Source: Ricordea florida
Taxonomy: Eukaryota; Cnidaria; Anthozoa; Corallimorpharia; Ricordeidae
Assembly (NCBI GenBank): GCA_949710005.1
Contig: OX453285.1
Span: forward strand, 7,425,632-7,489,631
Direction: 5' to 3'
DNA length: 64,000 nucleotides
Shown here: positions 21,801 to 32,091 of the stretch, piece after piece
Numbering within the stretch: position 1 is the stretch's first letter
How the letters are laid out: every line of letters starts with the position of its first letter
Made by a program: the position numbers and the translations under genes
The notes under the pieces: model-generated
The model's input: only the letters and a program-made list of their open reading frames with translations
The model's database searches: none
Told to the model about the DNA's origin: nothing

Positions 21801-23885
21801 AACATTGAAGGCAATGAGTCCAAATCTGGTGATTCTGGATTTGTGAATCTTAAAATACATAATGTACCTATATAAACTAAAACAATCATTCAGGCTACCG
21901 CCAAATAATATTCAGAAACAGTGCATTAAGATTTTTTTTATTTTAACTGTGATAAACCTGTTAAGAGGAAGTGATAATTGCAGTTGATAAATTACCAGCT
22001 TTTAGGGATTCACAAAAAATTAGAGGGATTAATTTGAAACAAAAAGACAAGTGTAAATTGGAAGCTTAATTGACTTAAAAACCAAATTCTAAGCAAAAGG
22101 AGCGTGCAGACATTGTAATAACCCAGAAAATTCACTTTCTGTTTATAGGTGAAACATTCATTTAATCCAGGAAAGTTTCTAATGACTCTCAATCTTGACC
22201 ACTTCTTTCTAAGAAACATCAATTAAAACCGTAAAAAGGTAATTTTTAGACTGGCAATTAAGTTTATGTGGTACACACATGTACTTTAAATTAAGCCAAT
22301 TACTACCAGGATAAGAACATTAACCTACAGCAGAATTGTCACACACTGCATGCATGGTTTGATCCAAGGTTGAAAAAGTGAGAACAACACTGTATAGTGA
22401 AACAAACAGTACCACAGTACTGTACTGTTCTGTAGCTTTCCAAAGAATGTTCACACCACATGGTTTGATCCACAGATAAAAAAGTTAGAACCACACTGTA
22501 TAGTACAACAAACAGCACCACAGTATAGAACTGTTCAGTAGCTTTCCAAAGAGTGGCAACACTGCATGGTGTGATCTACAGATGAAAAAGATTCACTGCA
22601 GTAAAACAAACAGTACCACAGAACAGTACAATAGCTTTTGGTAAAACTGCATGTTTCAGCAAATTGGCGGTATGCACAGAATACATTGCATTTGTAAATT
22701 ATATTTTTAATAAACATCTCAATATTGCTGCTCAATTAAATTTGCTGTCAGGAATCATCTGTTTAGCATAACGTAAGACTGACTTTAGGTGAGTTCAAGG
22801 TTAAAAGTGATGGCAAGGTTCCAAAATACCCGGCCGACCATTTACATACTGATGAATAACAACAGAGTCCATTGTTAGATGCCTCGTTCTTCTAAGGCCT
22901 CCTACACATGTACATGAGTGGGTCAAGTATTGGCAAGATTTCCTCACAGGTCCCTACTTCATTATGCATGCAGCAGATGAATTGTTTGGGGTAATGCACA
23001 TGTAAACATTTCTTGTTATTGCAGAATGAAACAGTATGGCTACAGCATGCACAATGAAGTAGGGACCTGTGCGGAAATCATTCCCGAGTATTCTGCAATC
23101 GCTTCTAAAGTGATCTTTTATAAAAGTCTAAAGATCTTATTGACCCTTATGCAAACGAAAGCTCTTAATTTCGTTTGTAAGGTGCAAAAACTAGATAAGG
23201 TTGTACTGAGATATGTACAATACAAACAATGGCTGCCGAATAAACCAAAGGATAACATTTAGAGCCTGCAAAGCAGCTATTGATATTTCTAAACGTAAAA
23301 ACAGAACGCTTACCACAAGGTTGGGTAGATTTTTTTCTTCGCAAGATCACCCTAAGCCAAGAGATGACAGAACTGATCAAAAACCGTAAATAAATAAAGA
23401 AAACCATTAACTTAATTAACATACACATGTACGTCATGGATCAAATCTGGTATGTAGCTTCTTGCAAAATTATTGAAAAATTGGGTGGCGATACTCCAGC
23501 GTATCACGTTTCAGTCTACCTGCAAGGGCGATTGCCACAAAAAAGCCAGACCAGGTTCTAGTACTTCAAGCCAGGCGAAGCCAGATCTAAAATATGTGAA
23601 TTAATCAAACTAGAAGGACTTGCAGCCAAGAACTTTAAAGAAAATCGCGAATTTCCCATATCTTAATTGACGTTTTTAGAATCTTAAAGTCCGTCAAAGA
23701 TTTGGTTTCATGCATGGAAATTTGGAATTTCAAGTAAAGGTAGTCTCCTAAACACAACGTGATATCGTACTGTAGCTACCGTGCATGCATACAAATATCG
23801 AAATTAAAGCTGCCATGCTAGAAAATGCACTTACCGAAGCTCCAAAAACAACTAGTAACGTTTGACTTTTCTCGCTGTCTCCCAT
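10073..23885 (-). CDS. G6PD: Glucose-6-phosphate 1-dehydrogenase, 14 exons
   Basis: Cytosolic first enzyme of the oxidative pentose phosphate pathway: oxidises glucose 6-phosphate with NADP+. Exons in transcript order: 23885-23835, 23351-23314, 21639-21531, 20098-19878, 18502-18344, 17270-17145, 16779-16686, 16077-15891, 15633-15604 (a 30-base microexon), 14458-14346, 13431-13339, 12225-12149, 11238-11146, 10163-10073. Every junction is GT-AG and phases match, giving 493 residues, close to the family's usual ~515. Features: dinucleotide-binding GASGDLAKKK split across exons 1-2, [16 protein letters not shown], the active-site signature [35 protein letters not shown] and a C-terminal tail ending [14 protein letters not shown] overlaps the stop. 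The start is the only in-frame ATG before the first exon's conserved part. Introns are packed with MITEs. Confidence 0.97.
10374..10584. mobile_element. TTAA-bounded MITE family B, copy 1 (downstream of G6PD intron 13 acceptor side)
   Basis: Starts AACCCTTTAAGTCCCAGTAG and ends GGGGCTTAAACGGTTAA; contains ATGATCACCAAAAAAGAGTT. It lies within the last G6PD intron. Confidence 0.75.
10707..10905. mobile_element. TTAA-bounded MITE family B, copy 2
   Basis: Starts TTAGCCCTTTAACTCCCAG and ends GGGGCTTTAAGGGTTAA, with the same internal ATGATCACCAAAAAGAGTT. Same intron as copy 1, same orientation. Confidence 0.75.
11440..11640. mobile_element. Two tandem copies of TTAA-bounded MITE family A (~102 bp each)
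   Basis: Each copy begins TTAACCCTTTCACTCCCAA and ends GGGAGTGAAAGGGTTAA. The two share the TTAA at 11539-11542, as if the second landed in the target site of the first. TTAA ends starting CCC are typical of piggyBac-type elements; that assignment is an inference. Confidence 0.8.
11655..11976 (+). mobile_element. Composite repeat family F, plus copy
   Basis: Begins TGGCTGGTTCCCTGAGGAGG, passes an A-rich bridge, then ATTGACCAAGCTTGTTTCAG and AAGATGGCTGGATATTG, with the complementary words returning near the right end. The same arrangement occurs inverted at 17.7-18.0 kb. Confidence 0.7.
12662..12763. mobile_element. TTAA-bounded MITE family A, copy 3
   Basis: TTAACCCTTTCACTCTGAAG at one end and GGGAGTGAAAGGGTTAA at the other, with the shared ATAGATTTTACTCTGTCTAA core. 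Confidence 0.8.
12790..13070. mobile_element. hAT-like non-autonomous element
   Basis: Terminal inverted repeats CAGTGCTCGACCTTA and TAAGGTCGAGCACTG. Flanked by GTTAA on both sides (12785-12789 and 13071-13075), a partial target-site duplication. CAGTG ends suggest hAT; the usual duplication is 8 bases, so decay is assumed. Confidence 0.75.
15072..15290 (+). mobile_element. tRNA-derived SINE, copy 1
   Basis: A tRNA-like head (15111-15182) folds fully: 7-bp acceptor, D arm with GCTCAGTTGGTAGAGC, anticodon stem CTGCA/TGCAG, T arm ATGGG-TTCGAAT-CCCGT. The anticodon position reads GGT (Thr-like), but base 33 is C rather than the invariant T. The same flanks (ACGAACTCACAATAYGACMA before; GCGATGATCAATYAATGTCA after) recur at 46.9 kb. 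Shared flanks mark it as a dispersed SINE, not a working tRNA gene. Confidence 0.75.
16233..16394. mobile_element. ~160-bp palindromic MITE in G6PD intron
   Basis: Left arm CCGGGATATACTTCATGCCA, right arm TGGCATAAAGTATAAACCGG; inside, GTCTCCC and GGGAGTC words pair again. No coding content. Confidence 0.7.
17684..17984 (-). mobile_element. Composite repeat family F, minus copy
   Basis: Inverted version of the 11.66-11.98 kb repeat: TTATTGACCAAGCGTGAGG at the left and TTTTGGAACCAGCCA at the right, with the same two-part structure. It lies in a G6PD intron. Confidence 0.7.
18541..18751. mobile_element. TTAA-bounded MITE family B, copy 3
   Basis: Starts TTAACCCTTTAAGTCCCAG, keeps ATGATCACCAAAAAGAGTT, and ends near GGTTAA with a decayed right terminus. 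It begins right beside G6PD exon 5. Confidence 0.75.
18849..18889 (+). repeat. (AAT)n microsatellite
   Basis: About 13 AAT units, then ACGATGATG. Confidence 0.9.
19012..19443. mobile_element. DNA element with G-run/TACT ends and 7-bp target duplication
   Basis: Left end CCCCGGGGTGAG then a long G run and TACTTTAGG; right end GGCAGTAC then a long C run. CTCACAG flanks both sides (19005-19011 and 19444-19450). Inside are repeated words such as CCCTATACTAGAGTAAAC. It is related in end structure to the element near 4.0-4.3 kb. Confidence 0.75.
20235..20336. mobile_element. TTAA-bounded MITE family A, copy 4
   Basis: TTAACCCTTTCACTTCC at the left, GGGAGTGAAAGGGTTAA at the right, same core as the other copies. 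Confidence 0.8.
20793..21228. mobile_element. hAT-like non-autonomous element with CATATT duplication
   Basis: Ends CAGGGCTAAAAATTAACTCC and CCAATTTTTAGCCCTG. CATATT flanks both sides (20787-20792, 21229-21234). The inner stretch GTGATTGGTGGCCAGTCGGG pairs loosely with its mirror near the right end. It lies in G6PD intron 3. Confidence 0.8.
22345..22640 (+). repeat. Minisatellite, ~110-bp unit, three copies
   Basis: CATGGTTTGATCCA, then GTGAAACAAACAGTACCACAG, then TAGCTTTCCAAAGA recur three times with increasing divergence. The ORFs in it follow the repeat. Confidence 0.75.
22932..23085. mobile_element. MITE family C, copy 1
   Basis: Arms GGTCCCTACTTCATTATGCA and its complement (TGCACAATGAAGTAGGGACC) frame a ~60-base centre. 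The outer ends resemble GGTAAGATTTCC. Lies in G6PD intron 2. Confidence 0.8.
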
Positions 23886-24073
23886 TGCTGCAGAATTGCT
23901 TGCATCTAAGCCTTTCTCAAGTCCTGAAAATGGCAGTACATCAGATAACTTCCCGCAGTTTTAAATTTTTCTGTCTAAATATACGAGACCCAGCGCTGTT
24001 CGAAGGCTAGGTCTATATTGCAATGTCAGTGTTTACAGCGTTGGACGAACGTGTACGATTGCGCACGAATTTC

Positions 24074-24081
24074 TCACGTGA
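24074..24081 (-). promoter_or_regulatory. E-box palindrome upstream of G6PD
   Basis: TCACGTGA lies about 190 bases upstream of the G6PD start codon. Such E-boxes bind bHLH-zip factors (USF, MITF/TFE, SREBP type) and are common in metabolic gene promoters. Function here is inferred from position. Confidence 0.35.
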
Positions 24082-24843
24082 CTGAGTGACTATTCCCGCA
24101 CAAATCGCATCCCTAGGCCCTTGTGGTGGATTTTCCATTAAAATTTGGATATTATACGTTTTTGTTTAAAGTTGCACACATCCCAGGGCAAAAGAGCGAG
24201 AAAACCGACAAAAACACAAATCAAATTGGACCAGAGGGAAGAACACACCTTTGAGAGCCAGTCACGCAAATTCAGTCTTCGGGGAAAAAAATGAGATGCA
24301 TGAATAACAATGCTTATAACAAATCTGTAAAATTTTCCATTTCATTTTTGTGCAGTGTGGACATTTAAACTGGCACTGAACTTCTCCACGGAACTGTTGC
24401 ACAGCCAAAAAACTAAATCCCCTCCTGCCGAACCCTTTCTTGTAGCTCCCTGGAGGGTGTGGATGGGTTTTTAGAACGCGCGACGTCACCATGCAGCTTT
24501 CGAAAGCAAATCACTGGTCGCAAAGATGGCAGACTTGTGACCTATCTTTAACAAGTGTAAAAAGAAGATTCGCGGAGAAACGGAATCCAAACAAAAAAAA
24601 AATCTTATAGGAAATCTGACAAAGTGATTACGCCGTGTTTGGACTGGCGTTCGCAATAGTTCCTACCAGTTGTCAGTCCGCGTAAATTTCCTGTTTCACT
24701 ACGAGTGGCTACAAGCGTAGAGGGGGGGAGTGGGGGGCAGGGGGGAGTGGGGGGCACGGGGGGTGTGGGGGGCACGGGGGGGAGGAGCGGGCTCCATACA
24801 AAAGTGTACGCAGTACATGTCAGAAACTATCAAAAGAACTTTT

Positions 24844-24988
24844 GGTAAGATTTCCTTACAGGTCCCTACTTCATTATGTATGCTGTAGTTGAATTGTCTT
24901 GGGAAGTGTGCGTGCAAACATTTCTGAGAACGAAACCGTACGGCTACAGCATGCATAATGAAGTAGGGACCTGTGCGGAAATCTTACC
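24844..24988. mobile_element. MITE family C, copy 2
   Basis: The best-preserved ends of the family: GGTAAGATTTCCTTACAGG at the left and CCTGTGCGGAAATCTTACC at the right. Confidence 0.85.
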
Positions 24989-25217
24989 CAAAGTATCTGG
25001 AAAATCTCTCTGTGTTAATGTTTTTTCGTTTGAGTTTTTTTAATCTCTCTCGCGGGCTCAAATGCACTCAAATAAGATCGCAACCTCAAATTTCAAAATT
25101 TCACACGAATCTATAAACGCATATACCTTGAATGTATTGAACACTACTCCTACAGATATGTTTAGTTGCCTTCAGTTCGATTGCTAGATTTTTGAGATGG
25201 CCACCAAAACTTTAAAA

Positions 25218-25394
25218 GCCTTAGTCCTGGTTCAAACGTCGGACTTCACATGTGCCGAATCTAATGCAAATGTACAGCTCTGCTGTGCATGGTTTCTGCA
25301 AATAGCAGACACAAAAATCTATTGTTTTCCTTCATTAGCACTGGATTCGGCACCATTCGGCACATGTAAAGTTCGACGTTTGAACCGGGCCTTA
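25218..25394. mobile_element. ~175-bp palindromic MITE
   Basis: CTGGTTCAAACGTCGGACTT at the left is complementary to AAGTTCGACGTTTGAACCGG at the right; both arms continue through ACATGTGCCGAAT. An ORF inside it is a shadow. Confidence 0.75.
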
Positions 25395-27060
25395 ATTGTT
25401 TTTATTTAACAGCCAATAGGGTATAGATCAATGTCCAATAATCAACCTTGATCACTGTATAAACAAACAAACAAACAAAGAAGCCGGTTCGGCTGCTCAA
25501 TATTCTGAACTCAAATACCCGTGAACTTCTAGCAAAATTTGCATATCAGAGCCGGGAAAGCTGTAGACGTGTAACGAGATCTTGGTACAAACAAAACATT
25601 GAAGCTAAATTGACTTACTAATTGATCTGACTTTTTGAAATCACATAAAAGTCTTTGCGCCGGGATGCCTCAAAATTTTACGAGGTAGACGGCAGATCGG
25701 TAGATTAAATCACCGATTTTAATACCAGAGACCACCAAAATTAATATTCGCATTTTGAATACCCTATCCCTTTGTTGGGATTATTTCGGTGATTCATGCT
25801 GTATATAAATTTTACGTCCAGTAAGAAGATCACAGACTGAGACATTCAGCTTTCTACAACTTCAGTTTTTACACTGAAAACATACTCGGCTTTTTGGTAT
25901 TTTACTCATTGCCATTTCACTTAAGAAGGCAATCAAGTCTTAAATACCTGAACTGTCACCAAGTTCCAATAAAAACCACTCTAAACTACTAAGAGTTTCG
26001 CTCACTCGAAGTAAGCTCTAAGAAAATAGGTGGGGATCGATTCCAATACTTGTGGAACTGAAGCGAAAATTCACGAATGACAACATGGATCGATTTTGTT
26101 GACACGAGGGAGCCAGTTGCTCACAGACAGATCCTACATTGTTCACATGCTGTTAAAATTAATCTCTCGCTACATTTGTTTTTGTTCTTGGATTCCCTCA
26201 GTTCACGGCATGCAGACTATCTTGGAGTAACGCAACGACTCGAGCTGAAATGCGGATACATATCGTAGCTAAATCTATACACGATTCAATCGAACTTGAT
26301 GTTACTTGCGTATTTGTGTTTTAACCACAAAAGTATATCACAAGAAACTTGTAGAAGACGAAGTGTAGGAGTCTTAGATCGCGATCAAATACTTTTAATG
26401 AGTTTCAAATACTTTCACCCAAATATTCGAACTCTACTGCGCGCACGAAAGCTCACACAAACACAAAATCCTCGAACCCGGCCGCAAAGAGAACATTTAC
26501 GGTATACTTGTAGCGCCATATTTGCTCACTTACTTGTTTGTGACGAGTACTCCCGAAGTCGACAAAGGTCAAAGTTATGTCGTTTTTCTACCGATTTACG
26601 TTTCGACTTTAAGTCAAAACACCACGGCTTGTTAGCCATCTCTGCAAAGCTTTCCAACGAAATATAATACCACAGGACACCTAATGATCCTTGACCCAAT
26701 CCACAAGACCTTGTGCACAGTTGAACTTGTCTTTAGGTAAATACGTCATGTATAGGAACACGTATCATTCCACAGATATATTTTTCATTGAAGTTCCCTT
26801 AGAAGTGAAAGAAAATTAAATCTCATTCATACATCTGTTCAATATGTGTCTCCATACATAAATCGTTTCGTTAGACCAATCAAAAATACATAATGGAAAG
26901 TCAAGACGAAGTCAAGAGCCCATTACCACGAGCGCCTCTTTCCCTAGGCCCTTGGAAACCGGTCATGCATTATTTATAATGGGGAAAAATTTTAGGGAGT
27001 GAGACAAATTTTTTCTTTGGCCCACCCTTTGAGTCTTTAATTCACTTGCTGGCCCACCCC

Positions 27061-27529
27061 CATGTCAGGGACGGCGGAGCGTATTTTGAAGTGGGGGGGG
27101 GGGGGGGGAGCTGAAAACGAGCGCCGGAGGCGCGAGTTGGTAGGGGGATCTGGGGGCATCGTCCCCCAGAAAATTTTGAAATCTAGAGTCTCGGAAATCG
27201 TATTTACAACATTCTCCGCGACATACTTCTTGAAATAATTAGCCTGGATAAAGCGTAAAATGAAAGGTACTTTTAATGCTTACAGCAATATTTTGGAGGT
27301 TATTTCTCAGCCTTCCGGTCTCCAACGCTAACCTGCGGTTTTTGGACACAAGCTTCCCGTCTGTGGGAAGGAAGCACACGCTGAGAAAATGTTAAAAATA
27401 CGTAAACGCGAAAAGTTTCCGACGAGGCTTGTATAAAGTTGTAGCTTAAACAAAATAAAATGTCATCCTCCTCAAAAGTGGGGGGGGCTAAAGCCCCCAC
27501 AGCCCCCCCGGCTCCGCCGTCCCTGCATG
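27061..27529. mobile_element. Short DNA element with CAGGGACGGCGGAGC ends
   Basis: CATGTCAGGGACGGCGGAGC at the left pairs with GGCTCCGCCGTCCCTGCATG at the right. Long G runs lie inside both ends, and the body contains GAGCGCCGGAGGCGCGAG and GATCTGGGGGCATCGTCCCC, words I recall from a widespread invertebrate repeat. Confidence 0.75.
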
Positions 27530-27639
27530 TAGACTCCACTTCAGATGTGACCTCCTCCCCCCCCCCCCAGTCACACACGTGCTACATTCGTTTCTATTTT
27601 TTACCTGTGGTTTCATTGGATCAATCAGTTCATTATATA

Positions 27640-28010
27640 TGGCACAATTACACCAAGCAAACAAGCAAGCAAGCGTTTGGTTGGGGGCAGAAGAAACGCT
27701 TCAACGACTGTCTCAAAGTTTCCCTTAGAGTCTTGAACGTCCCTCTGAACACTTGGAAGTCGCTTGCCTTGGACCGATCAGTATGGCGAAGCAAGCTGAC
27801 CACTGGACCCGTGCAGCAGGAAACCGACGAACTGCAGAGGCTCAGAAGAAGCGCGCAGCGCGCAAGGCTCGAGATACCTCCACTTCCAAAGCAGCACCCA
27901 CCCACATGCGTCCCACATGTGGGCTAGCCTTCCGGGCCCGGATTGGACTGACCAGCCACCTCCGGATCAACAGTCAGAGATCTTCATTCTAGACTGAAGT
28001 CATCGTCATC
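27640..28010 (+). pseudogene. 3' remnant of a LINE retrotransposon (C-terminal zinc finger)
   Basis: Two overlapping frames together give the C-terminal tail typical of a LINE reverse-transcriptase ORF. The first (around 27690-27800) reads KKRFNDCLKVSLR and LALDRSVWRSKLTTG; the second (around 27790-27990) ends in a zinc-finger-like CGLAFRARIGLTSHLR preceded by a Lys/Arg-rich stretch. A frameshift lies near 27790. The upstream Cys of the finger (CPTC in related tails) reads RPTC, so one ligand is missing. The polymerase part is absent: this is a 5'-truncated, dead copy. Confidence 0.7.
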
Positions 28011-28039
28011 TTCGATTCCGAAGGACGAACATCACAATT

Positions 28040-29562
28040 ACACCACTGTGCTTACCGGTAACGTAAGATTTAATTACTGGGGTATACCTTTGCTTTTGTT
28101 GAAGCTTGTTGTTTGAAGCGTTGTATTATAGGTGAAAATGTTGGGTTGAATAAACTCGTTTGATCACTGCATACAGTGAGGTTCTTTATGATACTTAACC
28201 GTACCCTCCCCTCCCCCCTATAAATAACAAGAATGCTATTCATGACCTATGCACTAAAAAACCGTGGGATATGAAAACTTCAGAAAAGTTAGGCCCACAT
28301 CTGTATTTGATGACCACTCGCGGCTCTTGAATATGTATGAAGTTCTCTAATTATGGTTTATTTTAGCGGAATTTGCAAAACAACAAGATTCCTACTCGGC
28401 ACGCCATGAGCATCACAATGAGGCATGCGGACCTCTCAGAAAACAGACTTTGGTGTCTCATAATAACTTTTTCATATCCCAAGGACTGGACTGGAAAAGT
28501 CCCTCTCGGTCCCTTTTTGCTCTCTTGTTATGCATTAATGGAAGGGGGATTATCCAAAGGTGAAATCCTGGCGATATGGAGTCCGAAAGCCTGTCTCTAA
28601 GCACAATAGAAATATAAATAGAAAGATACAAGGACACATTCAAGAACAAGCGCAAGATGATTTATGTGGTAGTAATCAACCTTAAAATGTTGTGAGGCCG
28701 CTGCTACGAAACTGCAATCTGACAACGCACCTGGATTGAGGGCTTTGCGTGGTCAGTTGAAGACGGGACGAACTGTACATGTGAAAGAGAAGAGAACTGA
28801 CAGAATGGTTGCTCTTAGCACTAGCCCTCGGCTCCTGCTCTGGATATACCCCAGTAACAAAGTCTGTTGTTCTGGAATTATTCTCGTATCACGTGGAAAG
28901 AGTTACTAACAACAACGCAGCGAGTGCTTATATGCCACTCACGACATGGGCCATCATGGTAATATCACTAATGATAATAATAGCTATATCGATAATGATA
29001 AGGATAACGATATCGCTAACGATGACGATGCATGACTATAGCGAAAGCGATAACGATAGTGGTAAATCAAATGGTAATGGTAATGATTAGGATTAGGATT
29101 TTGATAATGATTATGATAACGGTAATGATGATGATAATGGTAATGATGATGATGATGGTGGTGACGATTATTATTATTATTTGATATTTATAGAGAACTC
29201 GCCAATATCCCTTAGTATTGAGAACCTCATTTCATTGCCTCTTTTCAGTTAGAGTAAATTGTGCTTGAAAATTTTTCTTTGCAATCGAAATGGATTTGTT
29301 GTTAATCAAAATGAATTGTTTTTAATAGTAGTGTTTCATAATCGAAATGAATAGTTTTGAATTGAAATTAATTGTTTTTAATCGAAAAGAAATTTTAAAA
29401 GATAGAAATGAAGCTTAAATAGGTCTTAATAGTTACTTTTTGATGTCAATAAATTATTAGTATTATTATTATTATTATTATTGTTATCACAATTACAACA
29501 ATTACAAGTGTCTACAATTTACTGGAGTTATCATTTATGAAACGCCTGTAGTAAACCGTAGT
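28040..29562. other. Intergenic with low-complexity DNA, no gene
   Basis: GATAAT/GATAACG-type repeat at about 28970-29170, several loose copies of an AATCGAAATGAATTGTTTTT unit at 29281-29410, and a TTA run at 29455-29480. The ORF at 28809-29090 runs into the low-complexity DNA and is not convincing. Confidence 0.5.
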
Positions 29563-29827
29563 CAAGAGAAAATGAGGTAAGAGAACGCATCTTCCAAACT
29601 AGGTTTTCTTACTATGATAAGGGGAAAGAATCTATTTTTAGATCCGGAAACTATTTGAACTGACCAATGGTTGATGTCCTTCTCATCACGCGGTTGTAAT
29701 TTCAATGCGCCATCGGGGGAAACCGCGCAGCCATTGAACGAGATATAAACAGATTCCGCGCTAAAAAGATTCTGTCCCCTTATCATCTCAGACGGGGGGT
29801 TATGTTCTCTTTCCTCATTTTCTCTTG
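29563..29827. mobile_element. MITE family E, copy 2
   Basis: CAAGAGAAAATGAGGTAAGA at the left and CTTTCCTCATTTTCTCTTG at the right; the internal GATAAGGGGAAAGAAT / ATTCTGTCCCCTTATCAT pair is conserved. Confidence 0.85.
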
Positions 29828-29929
29828 CCGTAGTTCATTATCATATCTCCATCCTTGGCAGTTTTTTTCATAACACAATCATCCTGACGAGACTCTTTGA
29901 TAGCAAAATACTTAACAGCTGAACTTTGA

Positions 29930-30806
29930 ATCTAATTCTCTTAAGGTCAAGTTCTGTTAGCTACCCAAATTGTTCTATTCCGGCGGGTATCCCAGTCAAG
30001 TGGTTCCACGATACATTAAGATTGATCAGTTTTTGTAACTGCCATATACCTGACGGTAAATCTGTCAAATTATTGCATGTCAAATGAAGTTCTTGTAGCT
30101 GTTGCAGCTGTTCTATTCCTTCCGGTATCATTGTCACTTCGTTGCGTGACAAGTCCAGCTTGGTAAGCCTGTGCAGCTCCCATATACCGAATGGTAACTC
30201 CGTCAAACTGTTCGCACTCAGGTGAAGTTCTTGCAGCTCCTCTAGTTGATTTATTTCGTCAGGTATCCTTCTCAGTTGATTGTACGACACGTTGAGCTTG
30301 ATCAGCTTTTTCAACTGCCAAATCCCTGACGGTAGTTCAGTCAAATTGTTCCAGCTCAGATTGAGTTCCTCTAACTCATTTGGCTCCTCCAGGCCGTCTG
30401 GCATCTTTCTTAGTTGGTTGTGTGACACATCCAAGGTGATCAACTTCTTTACATGACACGCTGTTCTTTCTTATTTGAAGTTCTTGTTCTATACCATCAG
30501 GAATTCTAGCCAGTTGGTTGCGTGACACGTCCATCTTAATCAGATTGTTTAATAGATAGACCTCCCTTGGTAACTGTTTCAAATTATTATCAGCCAGTAG
30601 CAATACTGTTACGTTTTTTAGACTGAAAATATCTCCATTGGTATTAGTCTAAGGTTACTATTTTCGAACGACAGTACAAGAGGTTCCAATTCAGTCATTT
30701 TCGCTACAACTTCTATGAGATCCGTCAACTGTTTTCCTTGATATCGGAATGTTCTTGAGCCATTGGAGTGGAGGTTTGCTAGCCTCTTGATTTGAATCTC
30801 ACCCAT
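29930..30806 (-). pseudogene. Broken leucine-rich-repeat protein gene (SHOC2/PIRL-type repeats)
   Basis: At least nine 23-residue LRRs of the short intracellular type (L-x-x-LPxGIWQLxxLIxLxVSxNxL) read on the minus strand, in three pieces. The first piece (30806-30618) begins EIQIKRLANLHSN and stops at a one-base shift inside MEIFS. The second (30603-30460) resumes as LLLADNNLKQLPREVYLLNN and drops out of phase after PDGIEQ. The third (30443-29961) is the long run, ended by TAG inside a repeat; the next codons still read LTELDL. Two frameshifts and an internal stop argue for a dead copy or a misassembled live one. No signal peptide or partner domain is seen, so its original role cannot be named. 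Confidence 0.75.
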
Positions 30807-30929
30807 TCCTAAAAGTCAGTAACAACAAGGGAATTTTAATAAGTGTGTTCGCAATCATGCTCCAAAAAATTCTTACTGTTTTCTACCTTATTTGTATTAA
30901 CAGGCTAACACTACTTATCCAACCACTAA

Positions 30930-31194
30930 AAAAAACCCAACTATCACTATCTCAGTCACTAATATTGCCACTACCACTACCACTAAAACTAACACCATCT
31001 CTGACACTACCTCTTCTACTACCACTATCACTGCCAATACCAGTACCACAAGCATCACCGCTAATACTACCACTACTACAGCTACTACGATACCACAGCC
31101 ACTGCCCCTGCCTTACCACTGCTACTCCAGCTACCATTGCCACTACCACTACCACTACCACTATCACAACCACTACCACTACAACTGCCACTAA

Positions 31195-31239
<45 letters not shown>

Positions 31240-31299
31240 CACAACCACTATCACTACCACTACCACTACCACTGCCACTACCACTGCCACTAATACCAA

Positions 31300-31332
<33 letters not shown>

Positions 31333-31374
31333 CACAACCACTATCACTACCACTACCACTACAACTGCCACTAA

Positions 31375-31410
<36 letters not shown>

Positions 31411-31917
31411 CACAACCACTATCACTACCACTACCACTACCACTGCCACTACCACTGCCACTAATACCAATACTACTACTACCACAACCACTATCACTAC
31501 CACTACCACTACCACTACCACTGATACCACTACTACTACTACTACCACTACTACTACTACCACAACCACTATCACTACCACTACTACCACAACCACTATC
31601 ACTACCACTACCACCACCCACTACCACTACCACTACTACCACAACCACTTTCACTACCACTACCACTACCACTACTACCACAACCACTATCACTACCACT
31701 ACCACTACCACTGATACCACTACTACTACTACCACTACTACGACTACCACAACCACTATCACTACCACTACCACTACCACTGATACCACTACTACTACTA
31801 CCACTACTACTACTACCACAACCACTATCACTACCACTACCAGTACCACTACCATTATCACTGCCAATTCCACAACCACTACCACTGCCACTACGACTAC
31901 CACCCTTGCTACGACTT
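30930..31917 (+). repeat. ~1-kb CCACTA/CTACTA simple repeat
   Basis: Almost pure ACTACC/ACTACT/ACCACA units with hardly any G on the plus strand. Higher-order blocks (ACCACAACCACTATCACTAC, then ACTACTACT runs) recur every 80-150 bases. Long ORFs on both strands are by-products of the repeat. Confidence 0.95.
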
Positions 31918-32091
31918 AGTTCCACTCAGGTCCTTGACCCTATGTTCTGTCAAACTGGAAAGAACGTATTAATTAGGCTTGCGAATATTCTTTGTTTTAT
32001 ATTACCTCTTGTGTTTAATATTATTTTAAATTTCGTACTTTCGTTTTCTTTTATTTTTATTCTATTTCTTATTTTTTCAGTTGATAAATAG

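Larger units (their letters stand above)
24100..27060. other. Intergenic upstream of G6PD, no gene seen
   Basis: Contains MITEs, a very G-rich run at 24720-24785 (GGGGGGAGTGGGGGG-type, possible G-quadruplex), and only short ORFs without recognisable families or splice support. Confidence 0.5.

Noticed and set aside
24720-24785. G-rich tract as a gene promoter
   Set aside because: No gene begins nearby; it is noted only as low-complexity DNA with possible quadruplex potential.
26296-26667. 123-codon plus-strand ORF
   Set aside because: Composition and lack of any motif or flanking exons look random.
30845-31925. Five long ORFs on both strands, up to 289 codons
   Set aside because: Products of the CCACTA simple repeat (poly-Thr, poly-Val, Ser-Gly); no real protein content.
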